A stretch of 64,000 bases of DNA from Costus lasius. Lineage: Eukaryota; Streptophyta; Magnoliopsida; Zingiberales; Costaceae. The stretch lies in the NCBI GenBank assembly GCA_027563935.2, contig JANVAS020000222.1, positions 4,588,001-4,652,000 of the forward strand, written 5' to 3'. Shown one piece after another: positions 32,636-45,284 of this stretch. Numbering within the stretch: the stretch's first letter is position 1; every line of letters begins with the position of its first letter. The notes below the pieces were generated by a model. The model was not told the origin of the DNA and did no database searches. It saw nothing but the letters and a program-made list of their open reading frames with translations. Made by a program: the position numbers and the translations under genes.

Positions 32636-34325
32636 TGTTGGGTCCCCTTCAAGGGGGAGCGAAACCCTAAGGTGGCGCAAGCAACCTTATTCTTATGTTT
32701 TAGCAGCGGAAGTAGGGTTTCATGAGGATCGGATGCTATACATTCATATGATCAACTTTTAAGAAGCATGAAGATCGAAAGAAGATCATACCGAAGCCAT
32801 GTGTTGGATGGCGTCAAGGAAGAAGAGATTCGAATGAAACTCCTCCAAAAGGTGCGCACACAAGGTGATGCCGCCTACTCCTTGAGATCCTTGTGCTAGC
32901 AAGGTGCTTCAAGGGTCTTTGATCGAATCAAAGGGATGAGATGTCTTCTCCCACTTGGCCGAGACCTCTCCAAGACGTGAAGGAAGTTTTTCCCCAAGCA
33001 AGAGCGTCGAGAGTAAGCGTCAAAAAACGTATTGGCGTTCTCAAGAGGTGGCGCATGAAGACTTACCAAAAATAGCAAGTCATGAAGAGCATGCGCCCAC
33101 ATCTTCATAACCGACAATAACGCTTCAAGATTGAACCATGCGTTCATTGTCTTGAACCGGTTCAATCTAATTGACCCAACTCAATTTGGTTCAAAGACCA
33201 AATCAAAACAGCCCAAGCCATGGTCTAGATTTCTCTGAACCAAATGGTTCAAAATCTAACCGTTCATCTCTGGATGCTCCCGATCTCACCGATCTAGCAT
33301 CAATACTCTCGATCGAAGCTTACCGATCTCAAGCCCTAATCAATCAAACATGATCAGACCAGATCTCACTTACAATCAGAGTTTAAATCCCTTTAAACTG
33401 AACTCAAACAATTCAGTCCACACGATCTGACTTAAGTAAGCCATATCATCAAATTGTGCGACCCTAAGGGTTTCCTTTAAATGTCGGTAACGATAACTCA
33501 CGTTATCACTATCAGTGAGGGGTATCTAGCAACACATCACTATCTCCCGATATAAAGGAAAGAGTCTTCCAAGACTACACCCAAACCACAGCACAAGTGT
33601 GAATCCACTTCACAAGGCATACATGTTTCCTTTGCCACTGGATGTTCTTATTGGATAAGCATGTCAAGCCTGTAACTCCAATACGATGAGCATGATTAGA
33701 TCAGATGAACACAGTCATCTGGGTATGGCCATACACTTTCTCAATCATCTCATCAAGGGGGGCCCTTTAGAACATCACACTCCTTAAACAAGGAGACGGC
33801 AATCCTTTATCTATCACTAGTGCCCTAACCTGACTCAAGCTCACCATCCAAGATAGTCTATAATCATTATGTTTCAAATGATATTGAACTACCTCAAAAC
33901 AATGACAATCATCATTTAGAAACACAAGTGATCTCAAGTCAGAGGAAATGTGCCACTTGATACAATCAAGGAATATTCACATTGTGACAAGCAATTGAAT
34001 ATCCTAGTAGGGTCTGTCCAGTACATCCAATGTACCCATGAGTCTACATCTTATTCCATGCTCGAAGCATCCTATAAGATTAGAACACATACTAGTCTTA
34101 ACCATATCAAGGCTGTCTCATGTTCACCAAGATACATCGACTAAGGACATATAGCATGTCAGCCTAGCTGAACAGCATTGAGACATTATTCAGAAGTATA
34201 TCTATTGCAGCAGATAATATAACAAACTGAATAATAACCATGCCTTTATAAACATAAGAGTTTATTACATGATACTGATACAATCCTTAGGCCTCAAACA
34301 TTAGCCTTAAGGGCATACCCCAACA
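32636..34325 (-). repeat. Copy 2 5' LTR
   Basis: It is 1690 bp, with six differences from 16316-18005, and is followed by GAAAT. Confidence 0.95.
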
Positions 34326-34330
34326 GAAAT

Positions 34331-35096
34331 GGGGTCGTCAGGGCTTCATCAGGTCTTCAGGGGAGAACACAGCCTGCCCGTATTGGCGAACATGGGCGTG
34401 TTCGGCAGTTCCAAGATCCGTCGTGGAGAATACGGGTGGCGGCATGAACATTCTACGGGCCGTGTCGGCGTTCGCGTCCCGGCAAGACCGTGTCACGGCT
34501 GTGTTCGTCGTCACTGCCTGGCCGTGCTGGGGAATTAAGGCGGGGCCGTAATCTAATTCACGGGCCGTAATCTGATTCACGGGCCGTAATTCCGGGTCCA
34601 AAATCTATAGAATGTTGATCCCAAATTACGATGGGGCCGTAATGAATATTACGGGCCGTAATTTGGCGTTGAGAATCTGCAGTGTTTTTCGGCGACCTGA
34701 TCACGGCCTAGCCATGTTCCTTGTCACGGTCGTGATCGCTGAGGTCGCATTTTGCCGATCTCGTCATGGGCATGTCGAGGGCCGTGCTTGCGTTCTCATC
34801 CTTCCTCGACCGTGTCACGGCCGTGCTTTCCATCACGGCTTGGCCGTGTCTGGGTCGGCTGGATCTTGCGGAGTCGAACATGGCAGAGGGAACGGGCATG
34901 CTGGTGGTCTGCGGGCTCGTCATAGCGAGGTCCACCGTCACGGCCTAGCCGTGTCGGAGTCTGGGAAGCTTTGGTCGGGCTGAAAATTCCTCAAGTCCTG
35001 GGGAGTCTCTCCATGTGCCTTCTTGTGGGTTTAGGTTGCCCTCTTGGGTACTCATGGGTCCGTCTTCTTATCCATCAGTGTGGGTTGCTCCTGCAT
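34331..35096 (-). pseudogene. Gypsy 3'-region fragment with GGCCGT repeats
   Basis: It matches 1789-2230 plus 1-160 of the first gypsy copy in the same orientation but without the intervening 1.6 kb. Minus-strand reading shows the same HGQAV-type tail (RHGQAVMESTAV at 34708-34941), broken by stops. It ends abruptly at 35096 against LTR sequence of opposite polarity. Confidence 0.7.
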
Positions 35097-35481
35097 CATT
35101 CACCCACGGCCATCCGTATGTCCGAGGCGTGGTCGGATATCTTGTTTTTGGTGTGTTTCCAGCTCCATAGGCGTGCAAGCTAAATCCTGTGCATCCGCTG
35201 TCCCCGATGCGTGCTGAGCTTAAACATGCTAAGTGAGCTGCTAAAATTGCTAAGAGGTCAGTGTGTTATATTAAGTAGTTGGGTGCCGTTGTCTTTCATT
35301 CACATTTGTGTTGCCCCGATCGAACTCTACGCTGTTTCATTGTGTTTTCTATCGATTTTCCCTGCACTTTCCGATGCGTTTTCACTTATCTCGTCTCACG
35401 ACCCTCTCCCGTTTTCGCATGCATCGTGTAAGATCATAGAGTACGGCACTAAGGACCCCCAACCTATTAGTCGCTTCATCA
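35097..35481 (+). mobile_element. Partial gypsy LTR, opposite orientation
   Basis: It is the reverse complement of 5972-6390, diverged by point changes and small gaps, ending CGCTTCATCA. No primer-binding site follows, so this is a 3' LTR end or a rearranged piece. The LTR 5' portion is missing. Confidence 0.75.
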
Positions 35482-36548
35482 TCCTCCCTCAGTGACAACA
35501 TTACCAGCCATATTCCTTGTGTTCACCATTTTAAAGAAACAATCTCAGCTAGGAAAACGGAATCTGGTAATGAATAGTATGCGAAAGAAGAAATTCTGCT
35601 ATCTTTACTCACACCTATTTCTCTACTTGGCAACTACTCTGCTAAGTGTCTATTATTTGTGAGTTTGAGCTAGTGAGATTGGGAGGCTACCAATAGTGTT
35701 TAGATAGTTCGCAATTCACCACAAACGCAATCACAAATTCAAACCTGGTAAGGAACAATGGTGTTCTTGGCTCCAAATTCAGCCACAACAATGCGTTGGC
35801 TATGCCTGCCACTTGATATAGCCGAAAGACCTTAGTGCCATCTATTACTTAGATAACTGGACAGGCAGGAAGCTTCAAGCAATTTCCAGGAATCAAAATA
35901 TGAGAGACTGAAGTTCAATGCAGGAAATACCACGGTAAGCTATAGTAGTAGTGTTCAGTTTTTGTAGCAATGACATTGTTGCGCAGAACTTGCGTAGCTT
36001 GAAATCTGAAACCTATCTATTGGTTAGATAGTAGGTAGGGCCTCTTGATAAGCAAACAGAGGTAGAGTGCAGATATCCAATAAAACTCAATCGGGAATAG
36101 GGATCAATGATAGCTTGAACCTCCATTTTCAGCCACAGCAATTGATTTGCTATGATAGAAGAAGATTGAGGGAGTTAGAAGGTTTGAGGACTATCTATTG
36201 GTTAGATCGCACAAATGCCTTCTTGGTTCAGAAGTTCCAACCAGAGGAAATCAAAGCGCAAGTTCATCAAATGGAAAGAAAATTCAGCCACCAGGAAATT
36301 CAGATCACAGTGTTCAGTTGGCAGCCTCGGCTAAGCTCAAGCTTTCAGCTGCAGAAGGGGTTTGCTAGACTGAACCTTGATTAGATAGATCACAGATCCA
36401 ACAACTCCAGTTGGATTCAAAGATCGAAGTTGAAAAAAGAAACAACACTGGAACATAATGGTAAGCTACAAAGGCAAAAACCCAGACTTGCTGATCCGGG
36501 TCTCGGCCAGCAACAGCAGGGTTGTTGTGATCGCAACTAGGCAGTAAA
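35482..36548. other. Unassigned sequence with degenerate internal repeats
   Basis: No protein family, RNA or LTR boundary is recognised. Phrases recur in diverged form: ATTCAGCCACA (about 35778 and 36129), CTATCTATTGGTTAGAT (about 36013 and 36191) and TAATGGTAAGCTA (about 36456, with a relative near 35930). This suggests an old tandem duplication of about 0.3-0.5 kb. It may be host DNA or eroded element. Confidence 0.4.
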
Positions 36549-38472
36549 TGTTGGGAAACCCCGGGGACATTTTATAATTTTTCAGAGTCATAGACATACA
36601 TACATACATTGCACAGCGGAAGAATGTCCCCGAAACAGGCCGGTCCCAAAAACCTAGTGAAGATCGCAAGCAAGAGAGTCGACACGATGAGTTAGGAAAT
36701 ACCTTAGAGCAAGATGAGGTCGATGTTGTGATAGGCGCCCAAGCGTGCACCCTCTGCAGTTTCACACACACGGATGCCTCGAGTCCTCTTCTTCCACGCC
36801 CGGTGCTAGCCTCGGGAAGAAGATCCAAGCCTTAGTTATCTTCTTGAATGCTTGCGCCACCTCCAAGGTAGAAGCGCCAATTGATAAAGAAGAGAGGAGA
36901 AGGGAGAATGCCGCCAAGTCTTTACTTCTCTTGCGTCAAAGGAGGAAGAAGGGAAGAAGCTTGCGTCTAGGGTTTGATGGAAGAAGATGGTTGCGCCAAT
37001 GCCCCTTAGTCTCGCCCTCTTGATGTGTTCACGCCTCCAAGGAAGAACACTTGTAAGAAGGGGCGGCTAGGGTCACATATATAGGGCAAGAGGCGGTTTG
37101 GGCAAGGGTTAGGATCATGACAAGTGTAGGGCTAGGATGAGGAGGTTTGATGCAAGGAAAGTCTCCAAGACTTTTCCATAAACTTCATTCAACCTATCCA
37201 TAATTGCCCAAGCACCATATCAGCCCAAGACATGCCATAGAGGCATGCATTCCATCCAAGGAAGAGAGGGGAGGCGCCCTTTACTTCCATAATGAAGCAA
37301 AGGCACCAACATGACCCCATTATGCCCCTAGGCGCTTAGTGGTTCATGTTTCTCCCCATTATACCCTTTTAGCCTCTCATCTCTTCATCAGAACTTGTTA
37401 TTGGGCCTCATTGGATAATGAGCTAGCCCAAACTTCATCACATGGGTTGATTAAGCATTTGGATCCATTCCAATGCAACCCTAATCCAAATGTGATCAAC
37501 CATGGTCAAATACGGGTGAACCTGCCAAAAATGAAGTTTGGCTCCAATAACATTCTTCCTTCTCATCAGGCCTATTGGCACTGATGAAATCTCCCAATTA
37601 GATCCGAGTTATCCAATAACTCGATCATAAGGCTTCCCGATCAATACGAGGTGTGCGACCCTGTAGGTTCCTCTGACGCTGGCAGTGCTGACCATAGGTC
37701 ACCACAAGCAGTGAGTGGCACCTAGCAGTGCATCGCTGCTACCCAGGTCATTGGAATGGATATCGACATCGACATCCCCATCATCGCAACTAGGTACAGA
37801 TGCATTACAGTCTCTTTGCTGAACTGATATCCGATTGGACAAGTGTGTCACCACTTGTTTTCACCCAATCACATGGCTATGACTAAAACAGGTTCTCACC
37901 TGGGTATGGCCATACACTCTCAGTCATAGAACCATAAAGGAGCTCCATGGATATCATACTTCCCTAAGGAAGGGGCAAATCCTTTGTCTGTCCATTAACC
38001 TTCTTATATGGGTCGTGACATGCTCAATGACAACCGTTATGGCCTTCTAACTATGGCGAGGTGTTAGGTTGTATCAAAGCAAGTCCCTAACCATATAGAA
38101 TGATCAATGACCTCAAGTCAAGGGATCAATGCATCTCCTGTCACTTGTGTGGATAACTCATGACACCAAGTCATAGCCTCACAGCGGGTCTATCCAGTAT
38201 ATCCTCCAATGATATACCTATGTGTCTGCGTCATAACCAGCCCACATACCAGTCTCACAAGTACCATAGCTGTCCCATATCCACTAAGGTACATCGACTG
38301 GGGACTATAGTTTGAGCACAGATCCGATCTGTCTCCAGGGACATTATTATGTTAGTACATATGCGCAGATGTAAACAAACATAGATAACGACAATGCCAG
38401 AATGATATAAATATCAAAGTCAAGTAGTACATAAGTGGACCAAAACTAGGTCCTAGGGCATATACACCAACA
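36549..38472 (-). repeat. Family B 3' LTR
   Basis: It is 1924 bp; on the minus strand it runs from TGTTGGTGTATATGCCC to CCGGGGTTTCCCAACA. It has a donor-like site at minus 36702. A TGACC/GGTCA inverted repeat near 37685-37700 sits where family A has its GATAAC repeat. The 5 bp before it (GTAAA) should reappear beyond the window. Confidence 0.9.
37074..37084 (-). promoter_or_regulatory. Family B LTR TATA box
   Basis: The minus strand reads CCCTATATATGTG, a strong TATA match about 530 bases before the LTR end. Confidence 0.5.
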
Positions 38473-38484
38473 ATCTCCCACTTG
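38473..38484 (-). promoter_or_regulatory. Family B polypurine tract
   Basis: The minus strand reads CAAGTGGGAGAT, identical to family A, between pol stop and LTR. Confidence 0.85.
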
Positions 38485-38493
38485 CACTAAGAC

Positions 38494-39647
38494 CTAGAAG
38501 TTGAGGAATCTCAACCCCATATCTTTAGCGTGACCATCATGCTTCTGCTGCGCCAAAGCCTTGGTCAATGGGTCTGCCAGATTGTTCTCTGTGTCAACTC
38601 TGCTAATCTTGACATCACCTCTGTCAAAGATCTCTCTGATCAGGTGAAATCTTCTGAGTATGTGTTTGGATCATTGATGAGACTGTGGTTCCTTTGCTTG
38701 TGCAATTGCTCCATTGTTGTCACAGTAGAGTTCAATAGGATCCATTGCACTAGGGACCACCTGAAGATCATATAAGAACTTCCTTATCCAAACGGCTTCC
38801 TTGGCTGCCTCAGAAGCGGCCACATACTCTGCCTCGGTTGTAGAATCTGTTATGGTGGATTGCTTGAAGCTTTTCCAGCATACAGCGCCTCCATTTATCT
38901 TGAACACATAGCCGGCCTGCGATCTAAAGTCGTCAGGGTCAGACTGGAACGATACATCAGTATAGCCCTGCATACTAAGCTCTTCCTGTCCCCCATAGAC
39001 CAAGAACAAATCCTTAGTTCTTCTCAGATACTTTAGGATGTTCTTTACAGCGACCCAGTGCTGCATACCTGGATTAGATTGGTATCGGCTGGTTATGCTT
39101 ACAGCATATGCCACATCTAGTCTAGTACACAACATTGCATACATGATCGATCCTACTGCCGAAGCATAAGGAATTCGACTCATGTCATCCCTCTCAGCCT
39201 GTGTTGTAGGACACAAGCTTTTTGAGAGAGTAAGGTCATGTCTTACTGGATGGTATCCTTTCTTGGATTGCTCCAAGTTGAACCTCTCTAGGAGCTTATC
39301 AATGTAGGTACTCTGACTAAGGGCCAGGAGCCTCTTGGATCTATCCCGGTAGATCCTTACGCCTAGAATATAGGCGGCCTCCCCTAAGTCTTTCATCTCG
39401 AAACACTTCCCCAACCATGTCTTCACAGCTTGAAGACTAGGGATGTCGTTTTCGATGAGCAGTATGTCATCAACATACAAGACCAGAAAAATCACCAAGC
39501 TCCCACTGAATTTTCTGTATACACAGGCGTCATCTTCGCTTTTGATAAAGCCATAATCTCTCACGGCTTCATCAAATCGAAGATTCGAACTTCAAGATGC
39601 TTGCTTTAATCCATAAATGGATCTCTTTAGCCTGCAGACCTTATTAG
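38494..39647 (-). pseudogene. Family B RT C-terminus and RNase H
   Basis: It holds the RT YVDD block (LVLYVDDILLIEND), then the RNase H blocks GYTDVSFQSD, TEAEYVAASEA and LYCDNNGAIAQ. An in-frame TGA lies upstream of RT's last part, at the place where family A reads QASRSW. A second TGA follows SHQ at the RNase H end. The natural stop is at 38494-38496. The piece is cut at 39647 by copy 4 and continues at 48845. Confidence 0.9.
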
Positions 39648-41379
39648 TGATGGAACCCTTTCAAGAGGGGAGCGCAAACCCTATTGTGAGAAGAACCCCT
39701 TTCATGAGGGGGGCGCAAGTCATATCTTTCTTTCTCATAGCAGCGGAATTAGGGTTTCCACATAAGATCGCATTCTATACTTTCATATAATCAACTTGAA
39801 TAACAAGTGAGAGATTCGTTACCATGGCCATGGGAAGGAGTCGGCTTGGAAGCTAGAGAACGATAGGGTTCTCCTCCAAAGTGTGCCACACACAAGAAGA
39901 AAAATGGCCTACACCTTGTCGTCCTTGTGCTAGCAAGGCTTCAAGGTTCTTTGCCGTATGGAAGGGAGAGAATAGCTTGCTTGGCGAGACTCCTTTTCCT
40001 TGTCTTCGTCCTTGTCGTGCTTCACCGAAAATTGGAGAAGCCTTCACAAGCGCATTCAACAAGTGAGTAACCTCCCACACTTATGTGGAGGCGTTACACA
40101 CATCCCATTTGAAAACCGAATTCCAAATATGGAATGTGTTGAAGGCTTAAGCGTTCACGCTAAGTGAACCAAGCCCTTAACTCACCTTACATGAACCATG
40201 CGCTCATCCATGAGCCGGTTCAATGTCGGTTTGGTCCAAGACCAATTAACCCAAGCCAAGCCAATAAATGGTCTAGACCATCTATGAACCTAATGGTTCA
40301 AGATCTAACCGTTCATCTCCTGATGCTCTTGATCTCACCGATCTAGCATCATCTCTCTCGATCGAAGCTTACCGATCTCAAGCCCTAATCAATCAAACAT
40401 GATCAGACCAGATCTCACTTACAATCAGAGATTAAATCCCTTTAAACTGAACCCAAACAATTCAGTCCACACGATCTTACTCAAGTAAGCCATATCTCCA
40501 ATTTGTGCGACCCTGAGGGTTTCCTTTAAATGTCGGTAACGATAACTCACGTTATCACGATCAGTGAGGGGTATCTAGCAACACATCACTGTCTCCCGAT
40601 ATAAAGGAAAGAGTCTTCCAAGACTACTCCCAAACCATAGCACAAGTGTGAATCAAACTCACGAGGCATGCATGTTTCCTTTGCCACTGGATGTTCTTAT
40701 TGGACAAGCATGTCAAGCCTGTAACTCCAATACTATGAGCATGATTAGATCAGATGAACACTGTCATCTGGGTATGGCCATACACTTTCTCAATCATCTC
40801 TTATAGAGGGGGGGCCCCTTTAGAACATCACACTCCTTGAACAAGGAGACGGCAATCCTTTATCTATCACAAGTGCCCTAACCTGACTCAAGCTCACCAT
40901 CCAAGATAGTCTATAATCATTATGTTTCAAATGATATTGAACTACCTCAAAACAATGACAATCATCATTTAGAAACACAAGTGATCTCAAGTCAAAGGAC
41001 ATGTGCCACTTGCTGCTTACAAGGATCATTCACATTGTGACAAGCAATGGAATATCCCAGTAGGGTCTGTCCAGTACATCCAATGTACCCATGAGTCTAC
41101 ATCTTATTCCATGCTCGAAGCATCCTATAGGAGTAGCACTCATATCAGTCTCAATCATATCAAGGCTGTCTCATGTTCACCAAGATATCTCGACTAAGGA
41201 CTTATAGCCTGTCAGCCTAGCTGAACAGCTTTGAGACATTATTCAGAAGTACACTTATTACAGCAGACAAGGTAACAACCTGAATAATAACCATGCCTTT
41301 TATAAACATAAGAGTTTATTACATGATACTTTTACAATCCCAAGGCCTCAAACATTAGCCTTAAGGGCATACCCCAACA
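39648..41379 (-). repeat. Copy 4 3' LTR
   Basis: It is 1732 bp. The U5 end carries two G/C-rich hairpin blocks. The DRE core is at 40530-40538. Confidence 0.97.
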
Positions 41380-41391
41380 ATCTCCCACTTG
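41380..41391 (-). promoter_or_regulatory. Copy 4 polypurine tract
   Basis: The minus strand reads CAAGTGGGAGAT beside the LTR. Confidence 0.9.
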
Positions 41392-41399
41392 CACTTAAT

Positions 41400-44300
41400 C
41401 TAATGGTTGAGAAATCTCAAACCCATATTATTACAGTGCTTCTCATGCTTCTGCTGCGCCAGAGGCTTGGTAAGCGGGTCTGCCAGATTGTCATCTGTAT
41501 GAACCTTGCATATTTTGATCTCGCCACGATCAATGATCTCCCGGATCAAGTGAAACCGTCTCTGTATGTGCTTGGACTTCTGGTGCGACCGCGGTTCCTT
41601 TGCTTGTGCGATGGCTCCAGTGTTATCACAGAAGATAACCAAAGGATCAGCACTCGAAGGAACGACACCAAGTTCTCTCACGAACTTACGAATCCACACT
41701 ACCTCCTTGGATGCTTCCGAGGCTGCAACATACTCGGCTTCTGTTGTGGAATCAGCAATAGTTGACTGTTTGAAACTCTTCCACACCACTGCTCCACCAT
41801 TCAAGCTAAAAATATAGCCTGACTGCGATCGGAAATCATCCTGGTCCGACTGGAACGAAGCGTCAGTATATCCCTCTATACTGAGTTCTTCCTGACCACC
41901 ATATATCAAGAACATATCTTTGGTCCTCCGCAGATATTTTAAAATGTTCTTGACTGCAATCCAGTGCGCCAAACCTGGATTACTTTGGAATCGACTGGTC
42001 ACGCTTAACCCGTAAGCGACGTCTGGGCGAGTACATAACATCGCATACATAATGGACCCAATAGCCGAAGCATAAGGCGTATTGTCCATTTCATCTTTCT
42101 CAGTCTGTGTTTGTGGACACTGACTCTTTGAAAGATTCAGACCATGTCTGACTGGAAGATATCCACGTTTAGAATTCTCTAAATGGAATCTCTCCAGGAC
42201 CTTATCGATGTAAGTGCTCTGGCACAGCCCGAGAAGCCTTTTAGATCTATCCCGGTAGATCTTCACACCTAATACATAGGCTGCTTCTCCTAAATCTTTC
42301 ATCTGGAAACATTTTCCTAACCATGCCTTAACAGCATGCAGTTCAGGAATATCATTTCCAATGATTAAGATATCATCGACGTAGAGGATTAGGAATGTAA
42401 TTACGCTCCCACTAAACCTTTTATATACACACGGGTCATCTTCGTTCTTGATGAAACCAAACTCAGAGATTGATTCATCAAAACGAATATTCCAGCTTCT
42501 TGATGCTTGTTTAAGTCCATAAATGGACTTCTTTAACTTGCATATTTTATGACGATCTGCTGGATTAGTGAAACCTTCCGGTTGTGTCATATACACATCC
42601 TCATCCAGATTTCCATTAAGGAAAGCTGTTTTCACATCCATCTGCCAGATCTCATAATCGTAATATGCTGCTATCGCGAAAAGAATCCGAATAGACTTAA
42701 ACATGGCTACAGGAGAGAAAGTTTCATCATAATCTATCCCGTAGATTTGTTTGAAACCTTTCGCAACTAGCCTGCCTTTATAGGTAACCACGTTACCATC
42801 CATGTCAATCTTCTTCTTGAAGATCCATTTACAGCCTATAGGGATTACTCCCGGAGGCGGATCAACCAAATCCCAGACTTGGTTATCTGACATGGAGTCC
42901 ATCTCGGCTCGCATAGCTTCAAGCCATCTAGCTGACTCCGGTCCACTGACCGCATCCGCATAAGTGAGGGGTTCATCATTATCAATGATGTAGACTCCGT
43001 CATAGCGCTCAGGCTGTCGACGGATCCTACCCGATCTTCGCGGTTCCCGTGATATTTGAGCCTCAGGTTGCTCAATAACCTGATTTACCGGCTCAGGCTC
43101 ATCCAACTGTGCTTGACTACTTTGTCCTTCCTCTGGAATCTCATCCAGCTTTATTTCTCTCCCACTGGCCTCTTGCAGAAGAAATTCCTTCTCAAGAAAT
43201 ATGGCCGTCCGAGCAACAAACACCTTGTTCTCTTTGGGATCGAAGAAATAATAACCCTTAGTTTCCTTAGGGTAACCGACAAAGATACATTTCTCAGATC
43301 TGCTCTCCAGTTTCCCAGAGGCGAGCTTTTTGACATAAGCCTCGCAACCCCAGATCCTGATAAATGTCAAGCTTGGCTGTTTCCCATACCATAGTTCATA
43401 TGGCGTCTTTGAAACTGCCTTGGATGGCACTCGGTTTAGTACCTTTGCAGCTGTTTCCAGTGCAAAACCCCAAAAGGAGTATGGAAGAGTAGCCTGACTC
43501 ATCATAGAACGAACCATGTCTAGTAACGTTCTATTTCTCCTCTCGGACACACCATTCCATTGCGGTGTTCCTGGCGGAGTGAGCTGTGAGATAATCCCAC
43601 ACTCCTTCAGATAGTCAGTAAACGTATGACTCAGGTATTCTCCACCTCGATCAGAACGAAGTGCCTTGATATTTCGGCCTAACTGATTTTGTACTTCATT
43701 TTTGAACTCTCTGAACTTGTCAAAAGATTCACTTTTATGTCTCATTAAATAGACATACCCATACCTACTGAAATCATCAGTAAAGGTAATGAAGTACTGA
43801 TAGCCACCTCTGGCATGTTTACTAAATGGCCCACACACATCACTGTGTATAAGGTCAAGTAAACCTGAAGTCCTTTGACCTTTGTTAGAAAAAGGTGACT
43901 TCGTCATTTTACCCATCAAACAAGCTTTGCATGTATCAATCTCCTCATAGGAGAATGATCCCAGCAGTCCATGATCATGCAACCGCTTAATGCGCTTCTC
44001 GTTTATATGGCCTAAACGACTATGCCATAGCAAGGTGCTGTCATCAGCATACTTGGCTTTCTTATTATCAATGTTTTGTATAGAATTTTCCATGTCCAAC
44101 ATGTATAACCCATTGTTAATTGAACCAGTTGCATACACAATATTATCATGAGATAAAACACACTTTGAAATATTGCATTCAAAGGCAAATCCTTTCCTGA
44201 CAAGAGCAGGAATAGAGATAATATTCTTGGTAATACTCGGTACAAAATAACAATTGTTTAATTCTAATACAACGCCAGATGGTAAAGAAATGAAATAGTC

Positions 44301-45284
44301 TCCTACAGCAACAGCAGCAACCCGTGCCCCGTTTCCAACTCGTAGGTCTACCTCATGCTGTCCCACCTGCCTTCTTCTCTTGAGTTCCTGTACATTTGAA
44401 CAAATGTGAACTCCACATGCAGTGTCCAACACCCATGAAATGGTAGAAGAAGATAACATGACCTCAGTCACATATATACCTGAGCCAGAAGCGATGCTTC
44501 CCCTCTTATCTCCTTGGAGCGCTTTACAATCCTTTTTCCAGTGACCCAGCTGGCCACAGTGGAAACACCTGTTATCCTTCGACCGCTTCACCTTCTGTTT
44601 CAGGGCCTTGCTGTAATTCTTGACAGGGGCCTTGCCCTTCTTCCCCTTCTTCTTGTTCCTAGAAGGAACCATCAAGACAGAGGTTGAAGGCTTACCCTTC
44701 AGAGTTTCCTCAGTGGTCAAGAGCATATTCAGCAGCTCTGCCGGCGTACAATCGATCTTGTTCATATTAAAGTTAATAATGAACGCATCGAAAGAGGGCG
44801 GAAGAGACTGCAGAATAATGTCCACAGCAAGCTCCTGGTTGATGGTATGCCCCAGTTTCTCTAGAGCCTCCTTGTGCCCAATCATCTTGAGCACGTGAGC
44901 TCCCACTGGGCTCCCTTCAGCCAGTTTGCTCTGAAAGAAGAGCTTCGTCAGATTATAGCGTTCTGTCCTCGCCTGTGCAGCATACAGCATCTTGAGGTTC
45001 GCTATAATTTCTATAGCCGACATATCCTCATGCTGACGCTGCAGCGGTGGCGTCATAGACGCTAGCATCAGGCAAGCGACATCAATGCTATCATTGACGT
45101 GCTTTTCGTAGGCATCCCGAACCGCCCTTGCGGCGTTCGGAGCGGGCTGCGGCGGTATCGCTGTCTCGAGGACATACAGTTTCCTCTCTGCCTTAAGAAC
45201 AATCTTAAGGTGTCCGAACCAGTCAGAGAAGTTCGGCCCAGCAAACTTCTCCCTTTCCAGTAGGGATCGCACATTGAAGCTCAT
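41400..45284 (-). CDS. gag-pol: Copia gag-pol polyprotein, intact (copy 4)
   Basis: An uninterrupted 1294-residue frame keeps every catalytic motif seen in copy 1: zinc knuckle, DTACG protease motif, HHCC, D-D-35-E, YVDD and the RNase H acidic residues. Substitutions relative to copies 1 and 3 are scattered and mostly mild. With almost identical LTRs and perfect target duplications, this is the best candidate in the window for an element that is still active. Expression would depend on its own LTR promoter, read on the minus strand. Confidence 0.97.
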   Translation of the reverse strand: MSFNVRSLLEREKFAGPNFSDWFGHLKIVLKAERKLYVLETAIPPQPAPNAARAVRDAYEKHVNDSIDVACLMLASMTPPLQRQHEDMSAIEIIANLKMLYAAQARTERYNLTKLFFQSKLAEGSPVGAHVLKMIGHKEALEKLGHTINQELAVDIILQSLPPSFDAFIINFNMNKIDCTPAELLNMLLTTEETLKGKPSTSVLMVPSRNKKKGKKGKAPVKNYSKALKQKVKRSKDNRCFHCGQLGHWKKDCKALQGDKRGSIASGSGIYVTEVMLSSSTISWVLDTACGVHICSNVQELKRRRQVGQHEVDLRVGNGARVAAVAVGDYFISLPSGVVLELNNCYFVPSITKNIISIPALVRKGFAFECNISKCVLSHDNIVYATGSINNGLYMLDMENSIQNIDNKKAKYADDSTLLWHSRLGHINEKRIKRLHDHGLLGSFSYEEIDTCKACLMGKMTKSPFSNKGQRTSGLLDLIHSDVCGPFSKHARGGYQYFITFTDDFSRYGYVYLMRHKSESFDKFREFKNEVQNQLGRNIKALRSDRGGEYLSHTFTDYLKECGIISQLTPPGTPQWNGVSERRNRTLLDMVRSMMSQATLPYSFWGFALETAAKVLNRVPSKAVSKTPYELWYGKQPSLTFIRIWGCEAYVKKLASGKLESRSEKCIFVGYPKETKGYYFFDPKENKVFVARTAIFLEKEFLLQEASGREIKLDEIPEEGQSSQAQLDEPEPVNQVIEQPEAQISREPRRSGRIRRQPERYDGVYIIDNDEPLTYADAVSGPESARWLEAMRAEMDSMSDNQVWDLVDPPPGVIPIGCKWIFKKKIDMDGNVVTYKGRLVAKGFKQIYGIDYDETFSPVAMFKSIRILFAIAAYYDYEIWQMDVKTAFLNGNLDEDVYMTQPEGFTNPADRHKICKLKKSIYGLKQASRSWNIRFDESISEFGFIKNEDDPCVYKRFSGSVITFLILYVDDILIIGNDIPELHAVKAWLGKCFQMKDLGEAAYVLGVKIYRDRSKRLLGLCQSTYIDKVLERFHLENSKRGYLPVRHGLNLSKSQCPQTQTEKDEMDNTPYASAIGSIMYAMLCTRPDVAYGLSVTSRFQSNPGLAHWIAVKNILKYLRRTKDMFLIYGGQEELSIEGYTDASFQSDQDDFRSQSGYIFSLNGGAVVWKSFKQSTIADSTTEAEYVAASEASKEVVWIRKFVRELGVVPSSADPLVIFCDNTGAIAQAKEPRSHQKSKHIQRRFHLIREIIDRGEIKICKVHTDDNLADPLTKPLAQQKHEKHCNNMGLRFLNH

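Larger units (their letters stand above)
16316..34325 (-). mobile_element. Copia copy 2, split by internal copy 3 sequence
   Basis: The outer boundaries are certain: GAAAT duplications (16311-16315 and 34326-34330) flank two 1690-bp LTRs differing at 6 positions. Its gag-pol has one nonsense codon. Its leader is interrupted after 23145 and resumes near 32345, with about 290 bp of leader missing relative to copy 3. Without the inner material it would be about 8.8 kb. Confidence 0.92.

Noticed and set aside
36067..36384. 105-codon plus frame in the unassigned segment
   Set aside because: It has no family resemblance and sits in a degenerate repeat; chance openness is likelier than a gene.
36745..37023. 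92-codon plus frame in the family B LTR
   Set aside because: It lies antisense to the LTR, with no homologue in family A LTRs and no motif.
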